In this document: positions 11,581 to 22,975 of the stretch, in pieces
Numbering within the stretch: position 1 is the stretch's first letter
How the letters are laid out: each line of letters begins with the position of its first letter
Origin: Bettongia penicillata ogilbyi
Taxonomy: Eukaryota; Chordata; Mammalia; Diprotodontia; Potoroidae
Direction of reading: 5' to 3'
Length of the DNA: 64,000 nt
Assembly (NCBI GenBank): GCA_023548195.1
Contig: JAJHZJ010000496.1
Location: 11,871,070-11,935,069, forward strand
The notes under the pieces: model-generated
The model's database searches: none
What the model saw: the letters and a program-made list of their open reading frames with translations, nothing else
Told to the model about the DNA's origin: nothing
Program-made: the position numbers and the translations under genes

Positions 11581-11870
11581 GAATTAATTAGTGTTCTCTG
11601 GCATGAAATGGGTTGCTAGGCTCAGTCTCATGCTCAGGAAGGTATTTCAAATCACTAAATTGTCCCAAATTAATGCATTTTGAAATAGTCACAGCTGAAA
11701 GAGCTGGGTCTGAGTGGGTCACCTTTCTCAGAGATCTGGGACAGGCAATGCTTTCATCACAGATGACAAAGCCTGAACTAGAGATGACTCTGTTGGAACC
11801 ACAGAGTACAAAGCCAGCACTAGAAAAAGTGGTGAAAGAGACAAGGTTTGTGCTTCCTGTCACCCTTTTT
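11581..11870. other. Unassigned DNA, open on both strands
   Basis: Overlapping frames of about 90 codons are open on both strands, which is common by chance. I recognise neither product and see no splice context. Confidence 0.3.
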
Positions 11871-11877
11871 TCCCTCC

Positions 11878-12020
11878 CTTATAGGCACTTAGTATTTACT
11901 TAGCTAGACGTTGGATCTCCCCAGTGGAATATGAATTCCTGGAGGGATGACATTGGCTCATTCGTGTCTTCATATCTCCAGTGCTTGTCACACAGAAGAT
12001 GCTTATTAAACCGAATTGTA
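11878..12020 (+). repeat. L2 LINE 3' end
   Basis: Contains gaatatgaattcctggaggg and gtgcttgtcacacagaagat, followed by gcttattaaaccg. Confidence 0.75.
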
Positions 12021-13489
12021 CTGAATTCGGGACCATTATCTTCCCCTCTGCCTCACCACCTCCCCAGTGCGGTTGCCCCAGCTAAAATACTCCTTTCTGA
12101 CCAATGATTGTCCAACCCTTACCTCCACTAAAATATACCTGACCTGTATCCCATTTGTAAGATCATTTATTTAAATACTCATCTATTTCAATGCATCTCT
12201 GATTTTGTGTATCCAATGTAAATATGCCTTTTATTAATGCAGAGGGGATGCTTGCCCATCCTTTACAACTGTCCTCAAAGTCTCACCATGAATTTACCTC
12301 GGGGCAAATAAAATCCTTATTTGTTTCTTTCGTTTTTTTATTTCCCAAAGTTCAGTTACTGGATTGAGGTTGATGAATCCATTTGGGGCCAGCTCAGTCA
12401 TAGAGGCCTATAGATCTTCTACAATGGCCATCTGGTGTTGGATAAATTGGAGGTTGGCACACATGCAGTCACACAGATGTAACCATTCCTGGACTGTGTA
12501 TCCCAGACAGAGAAGGATTAGGGAGAGAACATGGAGCTACTCCTGTCTTCCCAGAACTCCAGTGGAGGGACACTACGCCTGTTCCAGTGCCTCAGAAGCA
12601 GTGACCATTAGCATTGACAGTTTTCTAGTTGTCTAACTTGAGTACTTCCTCCTCTTTATGGCTTTGTTGACTGATTCTTTTGAGTCAGTGGCTGGATTAA
12701 TTTCTGGAACAGGAATGAAAGCAGGAAAGAGTGTTAGCATGACAAAGAGTCAAGTTGGCTTTCTTCTTCAGTTTTGCTGGACTCAGACTCACTAACTGAA
12801 AGCTTTTATATTTCCTTTGCTCTACAGGGACCTGGTTGGGCTGGAGGACACTGTTTTTCATTTGTTCTGGTTTTTTGGGTCCAACATTTCACTTACTGAT
12901 ATGAGGTTGGTGAGTGAACAATAAATTTAGGGGTATGGCTGGCAGCCTTCTCTGCCCTCTCAGAGACCAGCAGGGTCATGAAACCCATTCAAAATGATGG
13001 AAACTTTTCTCCCTTGCTCTTTACGTCATGAAAATACCAATGGTACACACAGGCTCTCCTTTGCCCTTGGTTAATACCTACCATCTTCTTTTCTATCATT
13101 TCTTTGATGAAATCCTTTACTCCAATCTTTTCTTGACTCAATCCTTTTACTCCAATGCATGACTGTTAAGTGTTGCCTTCTGGGTGATACTTAGTTTCAG
13201 ATTTTTAGAAACTGAAAATCATGGAAGATAGCTTTGGCTTCAAAATCCTGTGGCTCTGTAATCAGTGAGACATCATGATTGCCTATCCTCTCCTTGCTCC
13301 TCCAAGCTCAGCTGCTGCCTTTAGCTCCCTAAAGTCAGTTCCACCTGTGTGAATATGACCTCTGGCTCTCTGGTCAAATTGGTGATGAGATTGTGCAACC
13401 CGATACAACATTGAACTAAGAACCTGAGCTACTATCCTAGGTTTTGCTTTTGCAATCAGTTAGTTGGATGACCAATTATATAATGATGG
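12021..13489. other. Unassigned DNA
   Basis: About 1.4 kb without a repeat I can name. The part 12360-13060 has higher complexity and includes gtgagtgaacaataaattta near 12911, which could be a polyadenylation region of an LTR. I find no retroviral protein motif nearby. Confidence 0.35.
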
Positions 13490-13747
13490 GTCACATTTCT
13501 TTTGTACTTGAAGATTTACAAAACATATTACAAACATTATCTCATTTGAGACTCATGACAGTCCTAGGATGTAAGTACTATTATTGTCTCCATTTCACAG
13601 ATGAGAAAACTGAGACTCTGAGAGAGGAAGTGACTTGTCCCATGTTACATAGCAAGTAAGTATCTTAGGTAGGATTTGACCATAGGCTCTCCTGACTTCA
13701 AGTCCAACTCTCTATCTAACAACAGTACATCCTGCTGCTACTGATGT
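13490..13747 (-). repeat. MIR-like CORE-SINE; its head is the left arm of an inverted repeat
   Basis: Contains cattatctcatttgagactc, catttcacagatgagaaaac and tgacttcaagtccaactctc. Positions 13597-13747 recur in inverted form at 14014-14165. Confidence 0.8.
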
Positions 13748-13834
13748 ATACATACATATGTAGGTATGTATGTTTGTATATAACCCTCTCAATTCTCAGT
13801 TTTTGCCACAGGGAATAATAGTGACAAAGATGTT

Positions 13835-14247
13835 CCTATTGAATCGTTTCAGTCACGTCTGACTCTTCATGACCCATTTTGGGGTCTTCTTGGCAAAGAT
13901 ACTGGAATGGTTTGCTTTCTCCTTCTCCAGCTCATTTTACAAGTGAGGAAATTGAAGTAAACAGAGGTAAAGTAACTTGCCCAGGGTCACATAGCTAGTA
14001 AGTGTTTCAGGCTACATCAGTAGCAGCATGATGTATTATTGTTAGATAGAGAGTTGGATTTGAAGTCAGGAGGGCCTATGGTCAAATCCTACCTAAGATA
14101 CTTACTTGCTATGTAACACGGGACAAGTCACTTGCTCTCTTGGAGTCTCAGTTTTCTCATCTGTGATGTGTGAAAGTATGAATTTGAACTCAGATCTTCC
14201 AAAATTCAGGTCCAGAGCTCTAGCCACTACACCACCTAGTGGCCCCT
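13835..14247 (-). repeat. tRNA-derived marsupial SINE interrupted by a 152-bp insert
   Basis: The 3' two thirds lie at 13835-14013 (cttcttggcaaagatactgg, gcccagggtcacatagctag). The 5' head lies at 14166-14247 (aatttgaactcagatcttcc, acaccacctagtggcccc). The stretch between them is the insert. Confidence 0.85.
14014..14165 (+). repeat. Inverted copy of 13597-13747 inside a SINE
   Basis: By eye about 141 of 151 bases match the reverse complement of 13597-13747, including ggtcaaatcctacctaagat and acttacttgctatgtaaca. The match starts a few bases before the SINE-like head (acatcag) and stops at catctgtg. Confidence 0.9.
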
Positions 14248-14273
14248 AATATGGTAGTTAAAACCTAACCTGA

Positions 14274-14430
14274 AATGGGAATAAGAATTTTAAAAATGGG
14301 AGAAAATAATAGTATCTATATCCCAGGGTTGTCGTGAGAATTAAATGAGATCATTGCAAAAGTGATATATGGTGTCTGGGGTGTAATAAGCACTATATAA
14401 ATGTTAGCTATTGTTACTATTATTATTTTA
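14274..14430 (+). repeat. 3' half of a MIR-like CORE-SINE
   Basis: Contains ggttgtcgtgagaattaaat and ataagcactatataaatgtt without a matching head next to it. Confidence 0.75.
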
Positions 14431-15238
14431 CTCCATATGCCACAATAAGCTCAAAATGAATGAAGAATAGTCCTGAATAGGAAAGGACATAAAATGATTA
14501 CAAGAGAACAACGTCAATTACCTTTCACAGCTATGCCTAGAGGGAAAATTCTTAATGAAACGAAGGATAAAGATCATTAAAGATAAAGAGATAACTCAGG
14601 TTACTGAAATGAGAAAAAGTTTTTACACAATATCAACACAGCTAGAATAAGGAGAGAATCTATCAATTAGAGAAAAGCTTTACATCAAATATTTCTGATT
14701 AGGGTCAGATATCCAAGATGTCTAGGGAATTAACACAGTAATATATAAGCAAATCTTACTGTCTAGTAGATAAATGATCAAAAGATATGAATAAACAGTT
14801 CTCAAAAAGGGAGTTATAAGTTATTGACAATCATATTAAAGATTTTTACACACCACTAATTATAAAAGAAATGCAAATCAAAATAATTCTGAGCTTTTGC
14901 TGCAGAGCCAGGAACTAGGTACAAATGACAAAAGATACAAATAATCAACATTAGAATGGCCATGAAGAGACAGTTACACTAGTCCACTGTTGGCAAAACT
15001 GTGAATTGCCCCATTCCTTCTGAAAAGCATTTGAAAATTATGCTATCCAAGAAGAAAATTGACAAAGTTAAGAAAAAAGGAAACTGTCAGATGCTGGGGT
15101 GTGGGAGGCAGTGCTATGGGGAAAAAGGCACAGTAATGCACCATTCATTGGTGAACATGTGAAATACAGAAATACATTGGAAATAATTGGAAAATATTAA
15201 TTATTCATGAGTATTGCTGAAATAATTAAAATCACAAT
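14431..15238 (+). repeat. L1 ORF2, late part
   Basis: Contains gagaaaaagtttttacacaa, atgatcaaaagatatgaata and aaaagaaatgcaaatcaaaa in the usual L1 order. Reading frames are broken. Confidence 0.8.
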
Positions 15239-15880
15239 ACCATCTAAGTTAACTTATTTACTCAATGCCATACCAACAAAACTTTTATAAAATTAGAAGA
15301 AAAAAATGAAATTCATCTGAAAGAACAAAAGGTCATGAATCTCAAAAGAAATGGTGAAGAAAGAGAGTAAGAAGGTGGCCTAGAAAAGCCAGATCTCACA
15401 CTATCCTACAAAACAGTAATTGTCAAAGCAAATCTGGCATTGGCTTGTTTATTCATTTGTTTCGTGTTAAAGTGAGCTCCATCAATGGGACAGATTAGGT
15501 ACACAACTTGTGGAGGAAAATTAACCCAGTAGCCTAGTTTTCAATGACCTCGAAGATCCCCAGCATAGGGAAAAGGACACACTATTTAACAAAAACCTCT
15601 GGAAAAACTCAACAATAGTATAGCTGAAATTAGATTTAGACCAATACCTCTCACCAAGAATTCCAAATGGATATGTCACATAGATATAAAAGGTCATATT
15701 ACAAACAAACTAGAGGAACAAGGACCATGTATATGTGTGACAAGGTTTTTGGTTTTCTTTTTTTTCGTATTGAAGATGAGGAAGTTGGGAGGAAGAGAAA
15801 ATAGGTCTTTGTTAATTGGGGGCAAAATACAATTAAATTAAGAAATAGATGTGGTTATGATAAAAGACATCAATAAAAAA
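15239..15880 (+). repeat. L1 ORF2, earlier part
   Basis: Contains actcaatgccataccaacaa, ccagatctcacactatccta and tagaccaatacctctcacca, which precede the 14431-15238 part in an intact L1 but follow it here. Confidence 0.8.
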
Positions 15881-15884
15881 GAAA

Positions 15885-15951
15885 ATTGAGAGGAAGAGAG
15901 GAGAGAGAGAAAGAGAGAGACAGAGAGAGAGAGACAGAGAGACAGAGAGAC

Positions 15952-15982
<31 letters not shown>

Positions 15983-15992
15983 CAGAGAGAAT
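15885..15992. repeat. GAGACA microsatellite
   Basis: About 100 bases of gagaga and gacaga units. Confidence 0.95.
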
Positions 15993-16828
15993 CATTGGTA
16001 ATTTTGGAAAGAAGAGTTTCAGATAAGTAATGAGGTCAAAATCAGACCAAAAAAAAGACTTGAAGAGTGAGAGGAGAGTGAGCAGAGGTAATAGACTTTA
16101 GATGGCTTTTTCCATGAATTAGCCTGTGAGTAGGAGAAAAGATATAGGTTAAAATTTTGCATATAGGTTAAAGTGAGAACATCCAGAAATATAGCACTAT
16201 AGATAGCAAAGAAAGTAGTCAGAAAGAAGTTGACTCTCCTGTCTGCTCCAGACAGCTCATCAATTTCCCTTTCTTCTCCTTTCCCTGCTCAGATCACTAA
16301 ACTCTACTTATGAAGTTATAGAATATCAGAGTTCAATGGGATGTCAGAAGACATGTGGTACTAAAAGGGCTATTGCTCTATCATCAGTGCTATTTGAAGG
16401 TCTATGTTGCTGGACAGCTCCCAAGAGAGCCCTTTCTACCTTGGGACAACTCTAGGTCTTAGCAATTCTCACTTCTGGCTTGGTTCACAGTCAGGCCATA
16501 CAGAGCCCTACTCTACTGGGTACCAGATAGAAAATCTACACCTTGTACTACCAGCTCTTTTGGAGAGAAGGGGAAGGAGTAAGGTCATGACCCATCAATT
16601 CCCTGAAAGCCTCTGTCACTTTCTGATAATACGATGTTTTCATTCTCACTCCAGTAGACAAAATGGATATAAGGCCTACTATATCTGCTTGTTTGTTTGT
16701 CTTTACCATATCTCCATTTCTAAACATGATCTTCCCTCCTCTCTTCCCCTGAAAGAAAGAACTATTCCTTATGGGGCAGGGGGAACAGTTCCACAAAATT
16801 AACCAAGTCCAAAATGATATATGTAATG
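15993..16828. other. Unassigned DNA
   Basis: No repeat is recognised. A 132-codon chance frame at 16404-16802 resembles no protein I know and has an overlapping frame on the other strand. Confidence 0.35.
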
Positions 16829-17345
16829 TTCCCCGCCCATCATACTCCACTTCTTCAAAGAAAAGAAGGTCATTTTTACCATTTCTTTGGGGCTAAATAT
16901 GGTCATTATAACTGCATATCATTTAGTTTGATTATCTTACTTCTGCTCTTTCCACTTCTCTTATTGTAATCATTTTGCATATTGTTTACATTAGTTCATA
17001 CATCAATATCCATAATTCTTCTCCTGCTTCTCTGTGTACATAATATCCATTGTTTCTTAAATTTCCATGACATTTATGTACTTGTTTAGTCATTCCCCAA
17101 TTGGCAAGCATTTACTTCATTTCCAATTCTTTTCTTCTAAACAAAAGTGTGCTGCTATAAATATTTTGGAAAATACCAACCTTTCTTTCAATTATTAACC
17201 TCCTTTTGATAAATACCTAGCACTAAGATTTCAGGATCAAAGGGTATGAATATTTTAGTCACATTCTTAGGATCATTCCAAATTGATTTCCATAATGGTA
17301 AGATCAATTTACAACTTCACACCCTATATTTTAATATCTAAGTAC
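16829..17345 (-). repeat. L1 3' end, old copy
   Basis: Contains agtcattccccaattggcaa, ctgctataaatattttgg and ggatcaaagggtatgaatat, the reverse strand of the L1 ORF2 C-terminal region. Confidence 0.8.
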
Positions 17346-17884
17346 ATTATGAGACAAGCTTCTAAAAAAACAAATCGGAAAACTCTTGGGTCACTGCTCA
17401 GTAGTCAAAAGCAGCTGAAAAATCTTTGCCTGATTAACCTCAGCATTTTTAACATTTTCTCTAGGGGAAAAAACATTTGAATGAGGCTTGTTTTAAACTG
17501 TTTTACTAAAGATGGCATTAAAGTAATTTTGGCAAAAAACAAAATTTAAGCAAAACAAGGCAATGGAATGGTAATTACCTTAGGGAGATGTATCTTCTCC
17601 CCCTCAGCCAAATGTTCAATAGCTGTTTAGTTCTAATTGCTCTTTAGTGACTATTTATTGAGTACATTCCATGAGCTGCATTTCAGGATTGCTGACTCAA
17701 GGAGAAGTAGAGAACAAAACTACCAAGAAGGATGTTCACTAGACCAAGAGAACCCTTAGACCCTTAATTACGTTGGATGAATCTCTGAGAAGTTGGCCAT
17801 GTGAATCAAAGTTCATTTCTGTTCCATTCCCCATTGGTCTTCAGAAATGTCCTCAGGAGTTGAAAATTAAGGTATTTTACATTC
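17346..17884. other. Unassigned DNA
   Basis: No gene or repeat recognised. Confidence 0.35.
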
Positions 17885-18195
17885 AATTCACTTCAACAGG
17901 AACTTATTAGGTGCCTAGTGTGACCCAGCAACTGACACACTGCCTGGTACGTAGTAGGCACTTAACATTTTTACTTGCTTGATTGTTAAGGGCTAAGTAT
18001 ACAAAATGATAATAGTAGCAATAACAATAAGAGTCCCTAACATTAAGAAGTTTGCTTTCAATTAAAGGTATAGAACAGAGGAGTAAATTTAAACTAATTT
18101 ATAAGGGGTAAGAGCAGTAAGAAGAAAGGGAATTGGGATGAGCAGTCAAGAAAGACATCATGTAGAAAGTGGCACCTGAATTGTACTTTGATATC
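17885..18195 (-). repeat. L2 fragments, with a short + strand L2/MIR tail at 17935-17990
   Basis: Reverse-strand L2 text (ggaacttattaggtgcctag, gaaagtggcacctgaattg) is broken by actgcctggtacgtagtagg, a forward-strand tail. Confidence 0.55.
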
Positions 18196-18350
18196 AATCA
18201 TATCATTTAGAGCTGCAAGGTACCTTAGTAATCATTTAATTCAACCCTTCATTTTACAGAAGAGGAAACTGAGACTCAGAGAAGGGCAATAACTCCTCCA
18301 TGATCAAAGAGACAGTGAGCAGCAAAGTTAAAATTGCAATTCTTGAAACA
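18196..18350 (-). repeat. Old tRNA-derived SINE with CR1-like tail
   Basis: Contains attttacagaagaggaaact and gagactcagagaagggcaat. Confidence 0.75.
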
Positions 18351-18419
18351 TTGAAACAAATGTCTAAGAAAGTGATCTTTTATTTCCGAGTACCTCACAC
18401 AGTCCTTTGCAAGTTGAGT

Positions 18420-19020
18420 CAACATGCATTTATTAGTACTTCCTTAAGTGCTGGAGATACAAAGAGAGGGGAAAACATTCTCTCTTGAAGACAGCTCAAA
18501 ATCTAATGGCAGAGACAATGTGCAAGCAAAATATATTAAGAAGGATCAAGAAGGGCTTCTGGTAGTAGATGGGATTTTAGCGGAGACTGGAAGGAAGCTA
18601 GGGAATGCAGGCAGCAGAGGTAAAGAACACCTGAAATGGGGGACAGTCAGCAAAGATGCATGGAGTTGAGAGATAGAGTGCCAGTATTACTGGATCATAG
18701 GATATGTATAAGGTATAAAAGTCTGAACAGATAGGAAAGGTCCAGAATATGAAGGGCTTTAAAAGTCTAATAGGGGGTTTTAGAGTGGATCTTAGAGGTA
18801 ATAGAGAGCCACTGGAGTTGGGGGAGGGGCAGAGAGTGACATGATCAGACAGATGCTGTAGGAAGAATGCTTTGATAGTTGAATGGAGGATGGACTAGAA
18901 TGGGGAGGGACTTGAAACAAGGGGACTAGCCAGAAGGTTATTGTAACAATCTAGGTATGAGGTGATGATGGCCTACACTGGGCAAATGACATTATCAGAG
19001 TAGATAAAGGGGCACATCCA
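18420..19020 (-). repeat. L2 LINE 3' UTR, long copy
   Basis: Contains taagtgctggagatacaaag, gatgggattttagcggagac, ggtaatagagagccactgga, gagtgacatgatcagacaga and gaatggaggatggactagaa in order. Confidence 0.75.
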
Positions 19021-19216
19021 ATACATGGAACATGGTTAATATATTTTGTTGAATTGAATTCATTTAGAAGTGTGATGCTTATTATCCTAAAGAAAATGTA
19101 AGTCTGTATTTGTGTGTTTACATATGGTTTGGGATAAGTGAAGAGGAGAGAAAATATGAATTGTAAGAACACAGGTTAAAGGTATAGATATGGAGGTATA
19201 TGCAGATATATGCACA

Positions 19217-19252
19217 TACAGGGTGTCCCAAAAACGCATGCAGTTTTAATCT
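19217..19252. mobile_element. Possible mariner-type terminal fragment
   Basis: acagggtgtcccaaaaacgc is a typical mariner-like end. No partner end or transposase is seen nearby. Confidence 0.45.
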
Positions 19253-19260
19253 TGAGAGAT

Positions 19261-19281
19261 AGTGTGTGTGTGTGTGTGTGT
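19261..19281. repeat. GT microsatellite
   Basis: About ten gt units. Confidence 0.9.
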
Positions 19282-20449
19282 TTTCTCCAACTGAGAAAGG
19301 AAAGCAGTTCAGTGCTTGCAAAACTTAGCTAAAATTTTATCTCCTAACACTGGTACTCTACCCACTTCCCTCTCCAGAATAACATCTCTCAGAAAGCGGT
19401 GTTTCTCCCCAATATTCAAGGAAGGCAAAGAAGAGGAAGGAATCATCTTCCAGTCTAGACTCATAGAAAGCTACACCAGGGGCAATAATTAGCTATTTCT
19501 CATCTTTTCCCAATATGTAGGAAAGGAAACCAATTATTTATCCCCCAAAACCTCCTTGGGTTACTCAAATCAGTCATTTGGGTATCTCAAAGTAGCTTTA
19601 GAGGATGCCTGGCAAAGAAGTGCTCAAAAAGAAAAAAACAGCCATACTGGGCCCAGTGTACAGAGAAAAAGTAGGTGCTTGAAGGGACATAACTGAAAGG
19701 GTGCTGAGGTCTCAATATGCAAGGTTTTAGAAGGAATGGAAAATATCAAAGGTGTGAATGAACTTATAATAATGCAAAAAATAAACCAAACCACAAATTG
19801 TCAATAACTCTTGACCAAAATGTCTACTCTCCCACCTATACAAGTTCCTTATATAAGTCATAGCTATCTAAACACAATTGGACAAGCAGGTTTTGACAAT
19901 CTATATTCAACAATGCAACATATTTTTACCTTTTCACAATTACACAAGAGATGTAGATAATATATGTATGATCCCACTGTGCCTGTTCATTAATTTTAAA
20001 AGGTAATTTAATTGGTGAACCAAAATGCTGCCTTAAAGATTCTCCTCTGATGTGTATATAGTAAGAACTCTTTCCATGTAAATATTAAGACCATACAAGA
20101 AGCCTTGAATGAAACAACCAAGACCACTTGCTTCAATAATCCTCTCATATTTACTATCAAGATAAAATGGAGAAGTATATGCCAATCAAGGGTATTTGTC
20201 ACTATTGGGAGGAGGGGTATATAGTGTAACATCCAAATGGAAGAGGAATCCCCTAAATATTACATACAGCCTCCTAAATAAGATCCATAGTCACTTGGAA
20301 GGGATTGGCAATAACTATTCACAAGTGGATGAAGATCGCCTTTAAACCAGTCTCTGACACATAGATAGTTGGATAGCTCTTAGAGTTGATTTAGAAGGAC
20401 CTGTGATTTCATTAGTGTAGGAAACTCCCAATGAGGAAGCCCCTACTAA
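19282..20449. other. Unassigned DNA
   Basis: More than 1.1 kb without a recognised repeat or exon. Confidence 0.35.
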
Positions 20450-20615
20450 AGCAGATCAGCATCTGCCCTGCAACTGAAAGAGCTGTATGGGACACTGAGA
20501 TATGGAGCAACTTGTCCAGGGTCGCACAAACAGGATGTTTCAGAGGCTGTATTTGAATTCACATCTTCCTGGTTCTAAGGCCAGCTCTCTAGCCAATATG
20601 GCATGCACTTAGGTA
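20450..20615 (-). repeat. tRNA-derived SINE
   Basis: Contains acttgtccagggtcgcacaa, gtatttgaattcacatcttc and ggttctaaggccagctctct. Confidence 0.75.
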
Positions 20616-21479
20616 TATATATTTTTTCACCTGAGGCTTAAACCAATTTGCATAAGATTATTCTTTGATAGAGAATGATTACAGCATGCTCTGTGCCTAC
20701 ATGAGAGAGCTTGAGAGAGGAGAGTTCCTTGCTTCCAACTTCAAGAAAAAACACACATGGTTTCAGGATCTTTTCAGGAAAATATCACTATAGAAAAAGG
20801 TAATGACTCTGAGAAGTCAACATGTAAAACAGTTGGTGTCTTGATCATATCTCTGTCCCTAGTTTACCACACTAGAAATTTCAAGGAATTTCTCCCTGGG
20901 TGAGGGACTCTTTCTCTTAAATGGGCAGAGATATTTCATTCCCAAAGGGAGAACTCATTCACTTTTTGTATGCCATATTATAATCTGTATTGTATCAGCT
21001 TGGATCGATGAATTTATTTATTATTCACTCGATGTGATGGTCACTGTGTAATTGGAATTTAGTGAGAAAAGGCATTTAGTGGGAAAAAAAAAGCCATACC
21101 TTCAGATATAACTTGGAGTGTCTTCCCTATGAAAGGGATAATGATCAGGATAGTAACTTGAAGAAAAAATAATTATCTCTCCTAGACTAATATTATTAGG
21201 TAGTGGGAAATAGATATATTTCTAGCCCAGTACCACCTCTCTGAGCAGAAAAAGTGGCTAGCCTCATGTGCCATTCTCTACTCCCTCCAGGCAGGAATCA
21301 AGTCTACCTTGGATAAAGTTTGAGATTGGCAGAGGAAACCCTAGATATACCTATTTATGCCTCCCAGTGAGCCACATCTATACAGACCCATATGGATACA
21401 CTAAACTCCATGGGCTACTCTCTCTGTCTGACTGTCTGCCTATCTCTCTTTCTCCATAACAAATTCAAATCAATTAAGT
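20616..21479. other. Unassigned, largely non-repetitive DNA
   Basis: No gene seen. The AT-rich part 20875-21110 has the texture of a conserved non-coding element, which needs an alignment to test. Confidence 0.35.
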
Positions 21480-22015
21480 AAGTATTCAAAAATCACTGGA
21501 TTAGATACTGGGAATAAAAGGACAAAAGTGAAATCAATTATTCACTAAAGGAGTTTATTCCATGGAGACAATACATATATACAGAAAATAAATTCAAAAT
21601 ATATGACAAGTAATTCCAGGGGAAATAGAAACAAGAAAGACCTTATAAAGGAGCTGGCACCTGAGTTGAGCCTTGAAGAGAGCTAGGGATTCATTCCAAG
21701 GGATAGAGTTGAAAGGGCAGACTATCCCTGGAATGATGGATAGTTTATCTTACACAAAGGCACAGAGGGAAGATTGAATGTTGTATATAAGGAACAGTAA
21801 GAAGGCCCTTATATGACTGTTTTGTAAAATACATGAGAATGGATAAGGTAAAAGGTTCAGACAGACATGCTGATTTTGGATTGCAAAGGCCCAGGTAAAA
21901 GCAATAGGAAGCAACTTAAGCTTCTTAAGCATGGGAACACATCTTGACCAGGCAACTCAGATGAACAATGAGAGAGGATAAGAATTGAATAGAAGCAGTG
22001 TCCTTGTCGATACCT
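21480..22015 (-). repeat. L2 LINE 3' UTR
   Basis: Contains ggagctggcacctgagttga, gccttgaagagagctaggga and tcttaagcatgggaacacat in the order of the copy at 18.4 kb. Confidence 0.65.
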
Positions 22016-22029
22016 AAGTGTTATCCACA

Positions 22030-22095
22030 GGACAGGTGCTCCTCAAATACTTGTGGAATGAATGACTGAATAAATAAACAAATGGAGGGATATTT
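22030..22095 (+). repeat. L2 or MIR tail fragment
   Basis: tcaaatacttgtggaatgaa and tgactgaataaataaac. Confidence 0.55.
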
Positions 22096-22099
22096 GGAA

Positions 22100-22798
22100 A
22101 AGTTCTAGAGAGTTTAGTACGGTGCAAACTCAGCATGAGTCAGCAATGTGAATAGCAGCCAAAAAAGCTAACGCAATATTAGATTTTATTAAGGGAGAGT
22201 GCTCTACCACAAAGGCAGCGACAACCTCAGTTTACATTACCTTTGTCAGATCATCCCCAGATTATCGTGTTCGCTTCTGGGGCCCATGTTTAAGGAAGGA
22301 TAGTGCTCAGCTGGAGAGGGTCCAAAGGAAAATAACCACAGCAAGGAGACTAGAGACCGCTCAGGTGCTCAGGTACCACTTCCTAGCCTTTCCTTATTAT
22401 CTGAGTAGATAATATCCTCTCCCTTCTCAAATAATTTTCAAGTGACTAATCTGTAGAATGTGAGCTCCTCAAAGGAAGGAAATGATTACTGTCCATTGTG
22501 TAATAGAAGATCTTACATGTAGTAAGCGTTTAATAAATACTTGTGGAATAGAATTGAATCAATGAGGGAACAGGGAGGGTTTAGCCAGAAAAGATTTTGG
22601 CGTGGGGAAAGAGGGAAGCATGGTAGATGTGTCTTCAAGTATGTTAAGAGCTGTCATATGAAAGAGGAAGTATACTTGTTCCATTCCTTTCCCCCACCCT
22701 CCAAAGAGCCAAAGTGGGAACTTTTAATAGATAAAAGTTTCAAAGACAAATATGACTTGAAGGAGAACAATTAGAGCTGTTCCCAGATGAAACTGGCT

Positions 22799-22833
<35 letters not shown>

Positions 22834-22975
22834 TCAGTTCCTTCACATTAGAGGTCTTCAAGCCAAGCTGGATGACCATTTATCAGATACATCATAAAGG
22901 AATTTCTATTCAGTTAGGAATTAGACTAGATGTGTCCCAGGGTCCCTTCCAAATTTGATTCTATGAATGAAGGAA
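22100..22975 (+). repeat. L3/CR1-like LINE, interrupted by an L2 end at about 22380-22556
   Basis: The left part has tgttcgcttctggggcccat and ctggagagggtccaaaggaa. The right part has gtcttcaagtatgttaagag, gaggtcttcaagccaagctg and gggtcccttccaaatttgat. Between them lies an L2 3' end (gaatgtgagctcctcaaagg, agtaagcgtttaataaatac). Confidence 0.8.
22801..22833. repeat. CAT trinucleotide repeat, 11 copies
   Basis: An uninterrupted CAT run inside the CR1-like element. Confidence 0.97.

Noticed and set aside
16404..16850. Overlapping frames of 132 (+) and 100 (-) codons
   Set aside because: No protein is recognised, there is no splice or promoter context, and both strands are open at once.
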